In this document: piece after piece, positions 1-10,609 of the stretch
Layout of the letters: every line of letters begins with the position of its first letter
Numbering within the stretch: position 1 is the stretch's first letter
NCBI GenBank assembly: GCA_052324925.1
Contig: JBQPRE010000002.1
Reading direction: 5' to 3' (one strand)
Source of the DNA: Flavimobilis sp052324925
Lineage (GTDB): Bacteria; Actinomycetota; Actinomycetes; Actinomycetales; Cellulomonadaceae
Length of the DNA: 64,000 nucleotides
The notes under the pieces: model-generated
Seen by the model: the letters and a program-made list of their open reading frames with translations, nothing else
Databases searched by the model: none
Told to the model about the DNA's origin: nothing
Program-made: the position numbers and the translations under genes

Positions 1-1
1 C

Positions 2-862
2 TCCGCCGCGGGGCCGCTCCAGGCGGCAGGCTCTCCCGCGACGAGGCTCGTCCAGGGCCTTGTCTTCGGCGTCGCCCTCACGCTCGTCTACACGGCAGGC
101 GGCGAACTCGTCACCTCGACGATGATGACGATGACGCAGGGTGCCTGGAAGCGCACGGTCTCGTGGCTCCACGCCGGACGGACCATCATCTTCTGCTTCT
201 TCGGCAACATGGCCGGCGCCTTCGTCTTCGCCGCGATGCTGCACTTCACGGGCCTTCTCGAGACCTCGACCCCCGCCGGGTCCATGCTCGCTTCGATGCT
301 CGAGGCCAAGGGTGGTGAGACGAGTGCCGAGCTCTTCTGGCGCGGTGTCCTGTGCAACATGCTCGTCTGCATCGCCATGTGGTCAGCGAGTCGCCTGAAG
401 TCGGAGATGGCGCGGCTCGTGACGATCTTCTGGTGCCTGCTCGCCTTCATCACCTCCGGTTTCGAGCACGTCGTCGCGAACATGACGTCGTTCGGCGTCG
501 GCCTCATCGCGGGCCTGCCCCAGACCGACTGGGCGGACTTCGCCCGCAACATGACCGTCGTCGGGCTCGGCAACCTCGTGGGCGGCGCCGTCGTCGTCGG
601 TCTTGCCTACGCGGTGAGCGCGAGCCGCCGCACTGCCGCGATCGTCGCGGCACCAGCCGCGCCCGGCTCGGCACCAGCCGCGCCCGTCGCGGCACCGGCC
701 GCGCAGGCTACCGCCAGCATCGACACCACCACGTCGCCAGTCGAGTGGCACGAGAACGCCGATGCGACGTCAGTCGCATGGAGCTGCGCGAACTTCTCAC
801 CGGTCACCCGCAACGACGACGGCACCCGCGACCTCACCCGCACCGAACACGCCGAAGTCTGA
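2..862 (+). CDS. Formate/nitrite transporter family protein (5' end outside window)
   Basis: The frame is open from the left edge, so the N-terminus is missing; about 286 residues remain. Hydrophobic helices carry FNT-family signatures: GGELVTSTM (equivalent to GxELFT), NMLVCIAMWSAS (equivalent to NWLVCLAVW) and GFEHVVANM with the conserved central histidine. FNT proteins are pentameric inner-membrane channels for small monocarboxylates, nitrite or hydrosulfide; the substrate cannot be read here. After the last helix comes an Ala/Pro-rich cytoplasmic tail of about 80 residues, longer than in E. coli FocA/NirC. Acetyl-CoA synthetase follows on the same strand, so transport of a small carboxylate is possible but unproven. 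Confidence 0.85.
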   Translation, partial: SAAGPLQAAGSPATRLVQGLVFGVALTLVYTAGGELVTSTMMTMTQGAWKRTVSWLHAGRTIIFCFFGNMAGAFVFAAMLHFTGLLETSTPAGSMLASMLEAKGGETSAELFWRGVLCNMLVCIAMWSASRLKSEMARLVTIFWCLLAFITSGFEHVVANMTSFGVGLIAGLPQTDWADFARNMTVVGLGNLVGGAVVVGLAYAVSASRRTAAIVAAPAAPGSAPAAPVAAPAAQATASIDTTTSPVEWHENADATSVAWSCANFSPVTRNDDGTRDLTRTEHAEV

Positions 863-936
863 GCACGCACGAAAGTCGGCGGGAAGAATAAGGGAAACCC
901 CGATAGCGCCAGATGTGAGCCGGACTACACTCCGAG

Positions 937-952
937 CGGGACCTAGGTCCCG
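937..952. promoter_or_regulatory. Perfect 16-bp palindrome, DosR/DevR-like operator upstream of acs
   Basis: CGGGACCTAGGTCCCG is a perfect palindrome whose centre is about 43 bp before the acs start. It holds the GGGAC-N4-GTCCC core with S (C/G) flanks of the mycobacterial DosR box TTSGGGACTWWAGTCCCSAA. The outer TT/AA bases and two central bases differ. Identification as a DosR-type site is inference; the position suits either a repressor or a promoter-proximal activator. Confidence 0.5.
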
Positions 953-987
953 TTGCACCAGAGTCGATGCACAACGGAGGACACGTC

Positions 988-2979
<1,992 letters not shown>

Positions 2980-3010
2980 CGCGCCCCGCCCGGCCTACGC
3001 CGGGTGGCTG

Positions 3011-3048
3011 GCCGGCCCCCGCCGGGCCCCCGCCCGGCGGGGGCCGGC
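3011..3048. terminator. Strong GC hairpin after acs
   Basis: Perfect 17-bp arms (3011-3027 and 3032-3048) close on a CCCC loop 32 bases after the acs stop. There is no T-tract, as is usual in high-GC actinobacteria. Confidence 0.75.
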
Positions 3049-3064
3049 GCCCAGTGCCGCTCGC

Positions 3065-3128
3065 CTGCCCGCGACTTTGTGCGCTACCCGCAAGGTGAGA
3101 CCCGCGGGTGCGGCACAGGTCTGCGGGC
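3065..3128. repeat. Palindromic repeat family A, copy 1
   Basis: Imperfect long palindrome in the 445-bp gap between acs and a small membrane gene: inner arms TACCCGC/GCGGGT, outer arms CTGCCCGC/GCGGGC, loop AAGGTGAGACCC. Arms and loop match copies at 5415-5480 and 20455-20518. The rest of the gap (3129-3424) shows no gene I can support. Confidence 0.7.
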
Positions 3129-3424
3129 GGGCAGGCTGGTGTGCGGCCGGAGGATGCTCCAGCGGCCTCAAGAGGTGCGGTCTCGGTGCGCTCGGGGTGA
3201 GCGCCGGAGCAGTCGGTGCCAACGTCGTCGTCAACGTCGTGCGTAACGCTGCTGGCAAGGGTTCCGGCCTGGGGCGATGGCACCGAACGTGTCGCGCGGC
3301 AGGCCGCTGCTGCGCAGGTCTCGCCGGTCCGGAACGTCAGGCCCGAGGGCTATAGCAGCGGACGATATGCCGATATGGTCGGAGTCTCGCACGAGGTTCT
3401 GTGCGCGGGAAGGGACGGAGCGGC

Positions 3425-3625
3425 ATGAGCGACAAGACCCGCAACACACTTGGCTGGTGGGCGCTCGCCGCATGTTCGGCGACGACGGTCGGCGCGGTCG
3501 TCACGTCAGGCACCGGGGCCAGTACATGGTTCGCTGTCGGTTCCGGGCTCCTGGCGATCGTCGTCGCCGCACTCTCCCGGCGCCGTCAGTGCGGGGGCAA
3601 GGAAGCAGGAGGCTACTGCGGATGA
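3425..3625 (+). CDS. Small two-helix membrane protein, unknown function
   Basis: 66 residues. ATG at 3425 follows a purine-rich GGGACGGAG. Two hydrophobic stretches (about residues 10-28 and 31-46) are followed by a short basic tail with two cysteines. I do not recognise the family. Its stop overlaps the start of the next gene by four bases, suggesting coupled translation of two small membrane proteins. Confidence 0.55.
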   Translation: MSDKTRNTLGWWALAACSATTVGAVVTSGTGASTWFAVGSGLLAIVVAALSRRRQCGGKEAGGYCG

Positions 3626-3885
3626 TGAGTGTTATTGCGGGTGTTGTCGGGGTCGGTGCGGGGCTCGGGGTTGCGGCGGCGCGGCGCGCAGGTCGCCCGC
3701 TGCTCGCCGGGGTCCTCATTGCTGCCCAGCTCGCCGTTCTCGCGGCGGTGCTTGTCGTCCAGGACGGACGGTTCGGGGTCGCTGGCGTCGTCGGTGTCGC
3801 GGCCTTCACATTGGCGTACGTCGTGAGCGACGTCCGCACGCGGGGCTCCGCGTCGCGCGTCGCGCACGAGCCGCCTCAGGTCTGA
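3622..3885 (+). CDS. Small hydrophobic membrane protein, unknown function
   Basis: 87 residues. ATG at 3622 overlaps the previous stop (ATGA) and is preceded by AGGAGG about 9 bases upstream, an arrangement typical of a real operon pair. Three hydrophobic segments run from residues 2-18, 26-46 and 52-68, then a short charged C-terminus. No recognised domain. A strong hairpin terminator 13 bases after the stop closes the operon. Confidence 0.6.
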   Translation: MMSVIAGVVGVGAGLGVAAARRAGRPLLAGVLIAAQLAVLAAVLVVQDGRFGVAGVVGVAAFTLAYVVSDVRTRGSASRVAHEPPQV

Positions 3886-3897
3886 GCCCGGAGCTTT

Positions 3898-3942
3898 GAC
3901 GCCGACGGCCGGTTCCCCTCCCGGGAGCCGGCCGTCGGCGTC
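3898..3942. terminator. Hairpin terminator between small-protein operon and putA
   Basis: Perfect 15-bp arms GACGCCGACGGCCGG / CCGGCCGTCGGCGTC around a 15-base loop, directly after the 3885 stop. Confidence 0.85.
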
Positions 3943-4018
3943 CCATCTGCTGGCGCGCAGCGTCTCATCCGGCATCCGAGGCAGTGCGGTGCCGCCGGTC
4001 ACGGCGCAAGGATGAGGC

Positions 4019-7000
4019 ATGGTGACGTTCGACGATGTCGTCCCGGACGCGGTCGCGCTCGCGCGCCGCTGGCTCGCCGCGACCGCTCACGACGAGACCC
4101 GCGCCGAACGCCGCTCGACCCGCCGCCTCGCCCGCCTCGTCGCCGACCCCGACGGGCTCGAGCTCGCCCTGCGGTTCGTCGACCGCGTCGTGCGACCCCG
4201 CGACCCGCGCGTCGCCGCGCACGAGCTCGCCGCACTCGGCCGCGCAGGCCTGCACCCCGCTTTCCTCGGACCTGCCGACCGCGTGCTGCTCGGCGCAGGG
4301 TCGCGCCTCGCCCCGCTCGCCCCGCGCCTCGCCGTACCTGCCGCGCACGCGCGCATGCGGCAGATGATCGGGCACCTCGTCGCCGACGCGACGCACCTCG
4401 GGCCCCAGCTCTCGCGCCTACGGGGCGGCGGCTTCCACGTCAACGTCAACCTCCTCGGCGAGGCGGTTCTCGGGGAGGGTGAGGCTGCTGCGCGGGCTGC
4501 CCGGCTGCGCACGCTCGTCGCGCGGGAGGACGTCGACCACGTCTCCGTCAAGGTCTCCGCGCTCGTCCCGCAGATCGTCACGTGGGACCTCGACGGGTCG
4601 CGGCGCCGCGTGCTGCGGCGGCTGCGGCCGCTCGCGCGCGCCGCGTGCGCGCACGGCACGCACCTCGCGCTCGACATGGAGGAGTACCGCGACCTTGCGC
4701 TCACCCTCGCCGTCGTCGCCGAGCTCGCCGACGATCCCGGGCTGCGCGACCTGCGCCTCGGCGTCGCCCTCCAGGCCTACCTGCCGGAGTCGCGCGCCGC
4801 GCTCGAGGAGGTCATCCATCTCTCCAGGAGGCGTGAGGCCGCGGGCGGGCGGCCGCTGCGCGTGCGGCTCGTCAAGGGCGCGAACCTCGCGATGGAACGC
4901 GTTGACGCTGAGCTCCACGGCTGGGAGCAGACGGTCTATGGGACGAAGGGCGAGGTCGACGCGTCGTACCTTGACCTGCTCGACCTCGCGCTCACGCCTG
5001 GGCTTGGCCTGCGCGTCGGGGTCGCGAGCCACAACCTCCTTCATGTCGCGGCCGCGCACCTTCTCGCGGTCGCGCGCGGCGAGGCCGAGCGGATGGAGGT
5101 CGAGATGCTCCACGGCATGGCGCCCGCGCAGGCGCGGGCCGTGCGCGCGACGACCGGCCGGGTGCTCCTCTACGTGCCGGCCGTCGACCCTGCGGATCTC
5201 GACGTTGCCGTCGGCTACCTCGTGCGGCGGCTCGAGGAGAACGCGGCGCCGCAGAACTTCCTCCACGCGATGTCTGCAGGGCGGGACGCGCTCGACGACC
5301 AGGAGTCGGCGTTCCGCGCAGCGGTGGCAGCGGCCGGGACGGTCGACCGCACACCCCGCCGATCCGATGCCCCACAGGCGCCGGTCCCGCCGATCCCTCC
5401 GATCGATGGTCTGCCTACCCGCAGCTCTGTGCCGTACCCGCACGTTGAGACTCGCGGGTACGGCACAGAGTTGCGGGTAGCCGGAGGGGCGGAGGGGGTA
5501 GCCGGAGGGGCGGGGCGGGTTGCCGGAGGGGCGGCGGGGGTTGCCGGGAGTGTGGGGCGGGACGGTGGGGGAGAGTTCTGGAATGTGCCGGACCTTGATC
5601 CGGCACGGGCGTCCGTGCGGGCGCGCGCCGACGCGATGAGAGCCGGTGCCGCACCACCCGCTGAGCCCGCGCCGCTCGTCCCCGTGCGCTCCCAGGCCGA
5701 TGTCGACGCAGTCGTCGAGCGGGCGCGGTCCGTCGGCATGACGTGGATGGCCGTTCCACCTGCGGCTCGAGGGGCGGCCCTGCGCCGCGCGGCCGAGCTC
5801 CTCGAGGAACGTCGCGACGCGATCGCGCAGGCTGCCGTCGCCGAGGCTGGCAAGACCGTCGCCGAGGTTGATCCCGAGATCTCCGAGGCCATCGACCTCG
5901 CCCGTTGGTACGCGGGCTCGGCCGAGCGGCTCGACCCTGACCACAGGGACGCCGACGCCGACGCCGTCCACAAGCCGTCGGGCGTCACGCTCGTCACCCC
6001 ACCGTGGAACTTCCCCATCGCCATCCCGCTCGGCTCCGCACTCGCGTCGCTTGCCGCGGGCTCGCCGGTGCTCCTCAAGCCGTCGCACCTCACGCCGCTG
6101 TGTGCGGCGATGGCCGCAGGTGCGGTGCGCGACGCGCTCGCGCAGAGAGGGCACGCGCCCGACGTCCTCCAGGTGATCGACGTCGACGGGACCGGCGAGG
6201 CCGACGTCGGCAGCGACCTTGTGCGCCACCCCCACGTCACCCGCGTCCTGCTCACCGGATCGCTCGCCACGGCCCAGCTCTTCGCACGCATGCGCCCCGA
6301 CCTGGACGTCTTCGCGGAGACGTCGGGCAAGAACGCCATGATCATCACGCCGTCCGCCGACGTCGACCTCGCCGTCGCCGACACCGTGCGCTCCGCCTTC
6401 GGCCACGCCGGCCAGAAGTGCTCGGCCGCGTCTCTGCTCGTGCTCGTCGGCTCCGCCGGCACCGACGACCGTCTGCGCCGCCAGCTCGCCGACGCCGTCA
6501 CCTCCCTCGCCGTCGGGCCCGCGACCGACGCGGGGACCGTCATGGGACCCCTCACACCCACTGCCCAGGGGGACCTCCTGCGCGCACTCACCACGCTTGA
6601 CGCTGGCGAACGCTGGCTCGTCGAGCCACGCCGCCTCGACGACGTCGGCCGGCTGTGGACGCCCGGGGTCCGCTCGGGTGTCGTACCAGGCTCGTGGTTC
6701 CACCGCACAGAAGTCTTTGGGCCCGTCCTCGGCGTCATCCGTGTCCCGACGCTCGACGACGCGATCGACGTCGTCAACAGCGTCGACCTCGGCCTCACCT
6801 CAGGTGTGCACTCGCTCGACGACGACGAGATCGACCGCTGGACGGAGCGCGTCCAGGCCGGCAACCTCTACGTCAACCGGCACACGACCGGTGCGATCGT
6901 GCGCCGGCAGCCGTTCGGCGGCTGGAAGGCGAGCGTCGTCGGCCCGGGCGCCAAGGCCGGCGGCCCGCACTACGTCGCCCAGCTCGGTACGTGGGCCGAC

Positions 7001-7576
7001 GCTCCCGACCTCCCCGACCGCGCCGGCGCGCCCGGCGCGTGGCTCGCCCGCGCGGGCGAGTCCGACGCCCGCTGGTGGCGCGAACGCTTCGGGCGCGAGC
7101 ACGACCCGAGCCGGCTCGTCGTCGAGTCGAACGTCCTGCGCTACCGACCTGTGCCGCGGGCGACCGTGCGTGTCGGGCACGGTGCGCTCGCGGTCGAGGT
7201 GACGCGCGTGCTCGCCGCCGCCGCGACGTGCGGGGTGCCCGTCGACGTGTCCGTCGACCACGACGTCACGGCGGTCGGTGCCGCCGACGGGGGCGCCGCG
7301 CGCAACGTTGCCGTCGGCGTCACCCTGCCAGGTGATGCGCGCGTCGAGGACGCCGCGTCCTTCGCGTCGCGCGTTGCGGCGGGTGACGTCGTCGGGCGGA
7401 TCCGCGTCGTCGGGAGCAGCCCCGGCCTCCGCAAGGCTGCTGCCGGCCGGACCGGGTTCGTCACCGTGCTCGACGCCCCCGTCGTCGCGTCGGGCGCACG
7501 CGAGCTGCTCGCGTTCCTCCTCGAGCAGGCCGTGAGCCGCACGCGCCACCGTTACGGGCACGTCGAGGGGCGGTGA
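4019..7576 (+). CDS. putA: Bifunctional proline dehydrogenase / L-glutamate-gamma-semialdehyde dehydrogenase
   Basis: Oxidises proline to P5C (FAD) and then P5C/glutamate semialdehyde to glutamate (NAD). 1185 residues. The N-terminal PRODH barrel shows DHVSVKVSAL (~172), MEEYRD, LRVRLVKGAN (~279), GVASHN and ENAAPQNF. The ALDH half shows TPPWNFPIAI (~657), catalytic-region Glu in AETSGKN (~766) and nucleophile Cys in GQKCSA (~797), then a C-terminal extension. No DNA-binding ribbon-helix-helix precedes PRODH, so it should not repress itself as E. coli PutA does. The linker (about residues 465-530) is oddly Gly/Ala/Val-rich and is encoded partly by a palindromic repeat and its decayed neighbours. 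ATG 4019 has AAGGA 8 bases upstream. Confidence 0.95.
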   Translation: MVTFDDVVPDAVALARRWLAATAHDETRAERRSTRRLARLVADPDGLELALRFVDRVVRPRDPRVAAHELAALGRAGLHPAFLGPADRVLLGAGSRLAPLAPRLAVPAAHARMRQMIGHLVADATHLGPQLSRLRGGGFHVNVNLLGEAVLGEGEAAARAARLRTLVAREDVDHVSVKVSALVPQIVTWDLDGSRRRVLRRLRPLARAACAHGTHLALDMEEYRDLALTLAVVAELADDPGLRDLRLGVALQAYLPESRAALEEVIHLSRRREAAGGRPLRVRLVKGANLAMERVDAELHGWEQTVYGTKGEVDASYLDLLDLALTPGLGLRVGVASHNLLHVAAAHLLAVARGEAERMEVEMLHGMAPAQARAVRATTGRVLLYVPAVDPADLDVAVGYLVRRLEENAAPQNFLHAMSAGRDALDDQESAFRAAVAAAGTVDRTPRRSDAPQAPVPPIPPIDGLPTRSSVPYPHVETRGYGTELRVAGGAEGVAGGAGRVAGGAAGVAGSVGRDGGGEFWNVPDLDPARASVRARADAMRAGAAPPAEPAPLVPVRSQADVDAVVERARSVGMTWMAVPPAARGAALRRAAELLEERRDAIAQAAVAEAGKTVAEVDPEISEAIDLARWYAGSAERLDPDHRDADADAVHKPSGVTLVTPPWNFPIAIPLGSALASLAAGSPVLLKPSHLTPLCAAMAAGAVRDALAQRGHAPDVLQVIDVDGTGEADVGSDLVRHPHVTRVLLTGSLATAQLFARMRPDLDVFAETSGKNAMIITPSADVDLAVADTVRSAFGHAGQKCSAASLLVLVGSAGTDDRLRRQLADAVTSLAVGPATDAGTVMGPLTPTAQGDLLRALTTLDAGERWLVEPRRLDDVGRLWTPGVRSGVVPGSWFHRTEVFGPVLGVIRVPTLDDAIDVVNSVDLGLTSGVHSLDDDEIDRWTERVQAGNLYVNRHTTGAIVRRQPFGGWKASVVGPGAKAGGPHYVAQLGTWADAPDLPDRAGAPGAWLARAGESDARWWRERFGREHDPSRLVVESNVLRYRPVPRATVRVGHGALAVEVTRVLAAAATCGVPVDVSVDHDVTAVGAADGGAARNVAVGVTLPGDARVEDAASFASRVAAGDVVGRIRVVGSSPGLRKAAAGRTGFVTVLDAPVVASGARELLAFLLEQAVSRTRHRYGHVEGR
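5415..5480. repeat. Palindromic repeat family A, copy 2, inside putA
   Basis: Nearly perfect inverted repeat with 27-bp arms (5415-5441 and 5454-5480, one mismatch) and the 12-base loop ACGTTGAGACTC. It is read through in frame as part of the PutA linker (VPYPHVETRGYGTE). It is followed by GGGGTAGCCGGAGGGGC-type direct repeats. Shares arms and loop with 3065-3128 and 20455-20518. Confidence 0.9.
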
Positions 7577-7624
7577 ACCCACGAGCCTGGTGACCTGCGG
7601 CCGGTCTCGCGAGCAGGCGCGACC

Positions 7625-8437
7625 TCAGCGGGCGGCGCGGCGCCGGCGCTGAACCGCCCACACGATCGCGCCCGCGACCGCCGCGAGCGCGACGCCCGCC
7701 GCGATGCCGCGGCGCGGCGTGAGGAAGGCCTCGAGGGCGACGGGCCGCGTGAACGTCAGCACGTCCCAGCCTTCGTCGGCGGCGAGACGGCGCAGGGCGC
7801 GGTCCGGGTTGACGACGAATCCGTGGCCGACGGCGCCGAGCATGGGTGCGTCGGTGATCGAGTCGGAGTACGCGTAGGACTCCTCGAGGTCGTAGCCGTA
7901 CCGCTCAGCGAGGTCGCGCACCGCGACCGCCTTGTTCTCCCCGTACGCATAGAAGTCGATGCCGCCTGTGTAGCGGCCGTCCGCGATCTCCATGCGCGTC
8001 GCGACGACGCGATCGGCGCCGAGCGCCGCGGCGATCGGTTCGACGACCTCGGTGCCGGAGGCCGAGACGATGACGACGTCACGCCTGGCGGCGCGGTGCA
8101 TCGCCATGAGCTCGACGGCCTCGGCGTACACGTAGGGGTCGATGAGGTCGTGGAGCGTCTCGCTGACGATCTCGCTCACCTGCGCGACGTCCCAGCCCTC
8201 GACGAGTGCGGAGAGGGTGCGGCGCATGCGTTCGGTCTGCTCGGCGTCGGCGCCACCTGCCATGTAGAGGAGGTGTGCGTACGCCGAGCGGAGCATCGCA
8301 CGGCGTGAGAGAAGGCCTCCTGCGGCGAAGGGGCGCGAGAACGCGGACACGCTCGACGTCGCGATGACGGTCTTGTCGAGGTCGAAGAACGCGGCGGTCG
8401 GCCGGGGCCGTGACGCCGCAGGCTGCTGAGCGGTCAC
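7625..8437 (-). CDS. HAD-IB family phosphatase with C-terminal membrane anchor
   Basis: Haloacid-dehalogenase subclass IB (phosphoserine-phosphatase-like) hydrolase. Motifs in order: FFDLDKTVI (nucleophile Asp), VIVSASGTEVVEP, GENKAVAV (Lys), YSDSITDAPML (Asp pair). A C-terminal hydrophobic helix (GIAAGVALAAVAGAIVW) and basic tail suggest membrane association. The frame extends upstream to 8548, but GTG 8437 gives a 270-residue protein that starts about 10 residues before motif I, as is usual. Divergent from the CpaE-like gene; HAD-IB proteins are common companions of this Tad-like cluster. Substrate unknown. Confidence 0.85.
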   Translation of the reverse strand: MTAQQPAASRPRPTAAFFDLDKTVIATSSVSAFSRPFAAGGLLSRRAMLRSAYAHLLYMAGGADAEQTERMRRTLSALVEGWDVAQVSEIVSETLHDLIDPYVYAEAVELMAMHRAARRDVVIVSASGTEVVEPIAAALGADRVVATRMEIADGRYTGGIDFYAYGENKAVAVRDLAERYGYDLEESYAYSDSITDAPMLGAVGHGFVVNPDRALRRLAADEGWDVLTFTRPVALEAFLTPRRGIAAGVALAAVAGAIVWAVQRRRRAAR

Positions 8438-8582
8438 GTGCCCGAGCCTAGCGGCCCGGGCTGTCCACAGCCTGGGGTTGCGGCGTGAGAGTCCCCAGAT
8501 CGACGGGGGACGGTCGCCCGCGTCGGACGGGTGGGGCAGCCTCGGCATGACGAGCCTGCCCGACGAGACCCTGAGGTGACCT

Positions 8583-9455
8583 ATGGCGCTGTGGACCGTG
8601 CCGCCGACGTCCCAGCCGACCGTCGCACCGCCGACAGCCGAGCCCTACGCGTCCGAGGCTCGGGCTCAGCTCGACATCCCTGACGCCTGGCGGACGGGCC
8701 CCGTTGCCGACGCCGCGCCGAGCGGGGGCCGCCGCGCGCCTGTGCTCGGTGTGAGCGCCGCACGCGGCGGATCAGGTGCGAGCACGCTCGCGGCGGCGTG
8801 CGCCGGTGCGTTGGCGCGCCGCGAGGGTGGGTGCGTCCTCGTCGACCTCGACGAGGACGGGGGTGGGATCGACGTGCTGTGCGGGGTTGAGGACCAGCCG
8901 GGACTGCGGTGGGCTGATCTGCGCGACGCGACGGGCGACATCCCGGCCGCCGAGCTACGCGCGCTCCTGCCGCGGTGGGGCGAGGTCCACGTGCTCAGCC
9001 ACGACAGGGCTCGGCCCGGGGAGGTCGTGCCCGCTGCGCTTCACGATGTGCTCGCGGCTCTCGGTGCGGCAGTCCCACTCGTGCTCGACCTCCCGAGGCA
9101 GCTAAGAGCGCGGCCGCCGATCCCCGTGGACCTCCACGTCCTCGTCGTACCCCGGGACCTCCACGGCGTCGCTGCCGCGCAGCGGGGCCTCGCCGACCTC
9201 CACCCTGCAGCGCCCGTGCGTCTCGTCACTGCGGGTCGCGCGCCCGGCGGCCTCACCGAGGGTGTCATCGCCGACGCTGTGGGGGCGGACGTCGTTGCGC
9301 GCCTCCGTGTGGACCGCACGCTGCCCCGGGCCATCGAGCGTGGTGTCGGCCCGAGCGGGCCGCACCTCACGCGCCCCGCGCTCGCGGTCCTGCGGGCGCT
9401 CGACCGCGCGACGGGTCGCCCCGCAGCGAGCACAGGCCGGTGGGGTGCGCGGTGA
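8583..9455 (+). CDS. CpaE/Ssd-like P-loop protein of the pilus locus
   Basis: 290 residues. A disordered Pro/Ala N-terminus (~1-55) precedes a MinD/ParA-like fold with a degenerate P-loop, SAARGGSGASTLAAA (~58-72), then CVLVDLDEDGGGIDVL and LVLDLPRQ. The P-loop has Ala-Ser where canonical ParA has a GK(T/S) pair, so ATP binding may be weak. This matches the actinobacterial CpaE-homologue family (septum-site-determining Ssd in mycobacteria) that sits beside TadA. Likely role: polar placement of the pilus machine. First gene of a tightly overlapped operon; its stop overlaps tadA by four bases. Confidence 0.85.
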   Translation: MALWTVPPTSQPTVAPPTAEPYASEARAQLDIPDAWRTGPVADAAPSGGRRAPVLGVSAARGGSGASTLAAACAGALARREGGCVLVDLDEDGGGIDVLCGVEDQPGLRWADLRDATGDIPAAELRALLPRWGEVHVLSHDRARPGEVVPAALHDVLAALGAAVPLVLDLPRQLRARPPIPVDLHVLVVPRDLHGVAAAQRGLADLHPAAPVRLVTAGRAPGGLTEGVIADAVGADVVARLRVDRTLPRAIERGVGPSGPHLTRPALAVLRALDRATGRPAASTGRWGAR

Positions 9456-10609
9456 CGGTGTGCGATGAGGCGCTGCTGGCCGACGTCCGCGCCCGACTGG
9501 CGGCCGCGCCGGGCGCTGCCGCGGACCTCACCGGCGTCGTCCGGGACGCGGTGCGTCGACGCGGCTCCGTGCTCGGCTCGCACGCGCTCGAGCGGCTCGT
9601 GCGCGACGTGCGTGACGCGACGCTCGGTGCGGGCCCACTGCAGCACCTGCTCGACGCGCCCGATGTCACGGACGTGCTTGTCAACGGTCCGCACGACGTG
9701 TGGGTGGACCGTGGCAGAGGCCTTGCGCGTGCTGACATCGACCTTGTCTCGCACGCGGCGGTGCGTGCGCTCGCGGTGCAGCTTGCGGCCGCGGGAGGCC
9801 AGCGGCTCGACGATGCGAGCCCCGTCGTCGACGCCCGCCTTCCCGATGGGACGCGCCTGCACGCTGTCGTCGCGCCTGTCTGTCCGCGCGGGGCGCTGCT
9901 GTCGCTGCGAGTCCTGCGGCCCGGTGGCCTCGATCTGGCGGAGCTCGCGCGGCGGGGCGTCGTGCCGCCCACTGCCATGGATCTTGTGCCTGCCCTCGTC
10001 ACGGCACGGCTCAACGTGCTCGTCACGGGTGCGACCGGAACCGGCAAGACGACTCTTCTCGCGGCGCTCCTGGCCCACGTGCCCGCCGACGAGCGCGTCG
10101 TCATCGTCGAGGAGGCGCGCGAGCTCATGCCGACGCACCCGCACGCGGTCCACCTGCTCGCGCGGCGGGCGAACGTCGAGGGCAGCGGTGAGGTGAGCCT
10201 CGCTGAGCTCGTGCGGGCCGCGCTGCGCATGCGCCCCGACCGCATCGTCCTCGGTGAGTGCCGAGGGGCTGAGGTGCGTGAGCTCCTCACCGCGTTCAAC
10301 ACGGGGCACGACGGCGGGTGGGCGACGTTGCACGCCAACTCTGCGTCCGACGTTCCCGCGCGCCTTGCCGCGCTCGGGGCGCTTGCGGGGCTGAGCCCCG
10401 TGGCGGTCGCAGCGCAGGCAGCCGCGGCACTCGACGTCGTGGTTCACCTGCGCCGGCGCGGCGGCACTCGCTACATCGCAGAGCTCGGTGTCGTCGACAG
10501 AGAGGGGGACCGGATCGTCGTGCGCGATGCGCTCACATGGGACGGCGTGGGCGCCCCGGTGGGTGGGCCTGCGTGGGCCGAGCTCACGGCGCGGGTCGGT
10601 CGACCGTGA
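9452..10609 (+). CDS. tadA: TadA/CpaF-type secretion ATPase
   Basis: Hexameric ATPase powering pilus assembly at the inner face of the membrane. 385 residues from GTG 9452, which overlaps the previous stop (GTGA). N-terminal helical domain, then ADVTDVLVNG-type region (DAPDVTDVLVNG ~70), Walker A GATGTGKTT (~190), Asp box VIVEEARELMP, Walker B-like RPDRIVLGECRGAE, and His box GHDGGWATLHANS. Length and motifs match the 'helicase/secretion neighbourhood ATPase' subfamily. Overlaps the next gene by four bases. Confidence 0.93.
   Translation: MTVCDEALLADVRARLAAAPGAAADLTGVVRDAVRRRGSVLGSHALERLVRDVRDATLGAGPLQHLLDAPDVTDVLVNGPHDVWVDRGRGLARADIDLVSHAAVRALAVQLAAAGGQRLDDASPVVDARLPDGTRLHAVVAPVCPRGALLSLRVLRPGGLDLAELARRGVVPPTAMDLVPALVTARLNVLVTGATGTGKTTLLAALLAHVPADERVVIVEEARELMPTHPHAVHLLARRANVEGSGEVSLAELVRAALRMRPDRIVLGECRGAEVRELLTAFNTGHDGGWATLHANSASDVPARLAALGALAGLSPVAVAAQAAAALDVVVHLRRRGGTRYIAELGVVDREGDRIVVRDALTWDGVGAPVGGPAWAELTARVGRP

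Noticed and set aside
967..987. ATG 967 as acs start
   Set aside because: The ribosome site GGAGGA lies inside this extension and fits GTG 988 instead.
4418..6703. 761-codon minus-strand frame opposite putA
   Set aside because: Shadow of the PutA reading frame with low-complexity composition.
8438..8548. Upstream start giving the HAD phosphatase a 37-residue N-terminal extension
   Set aside because: It reaches to within 35 bases of the divergent CpaE-like gene and adds no domain; GTG 8437 gives the family length.
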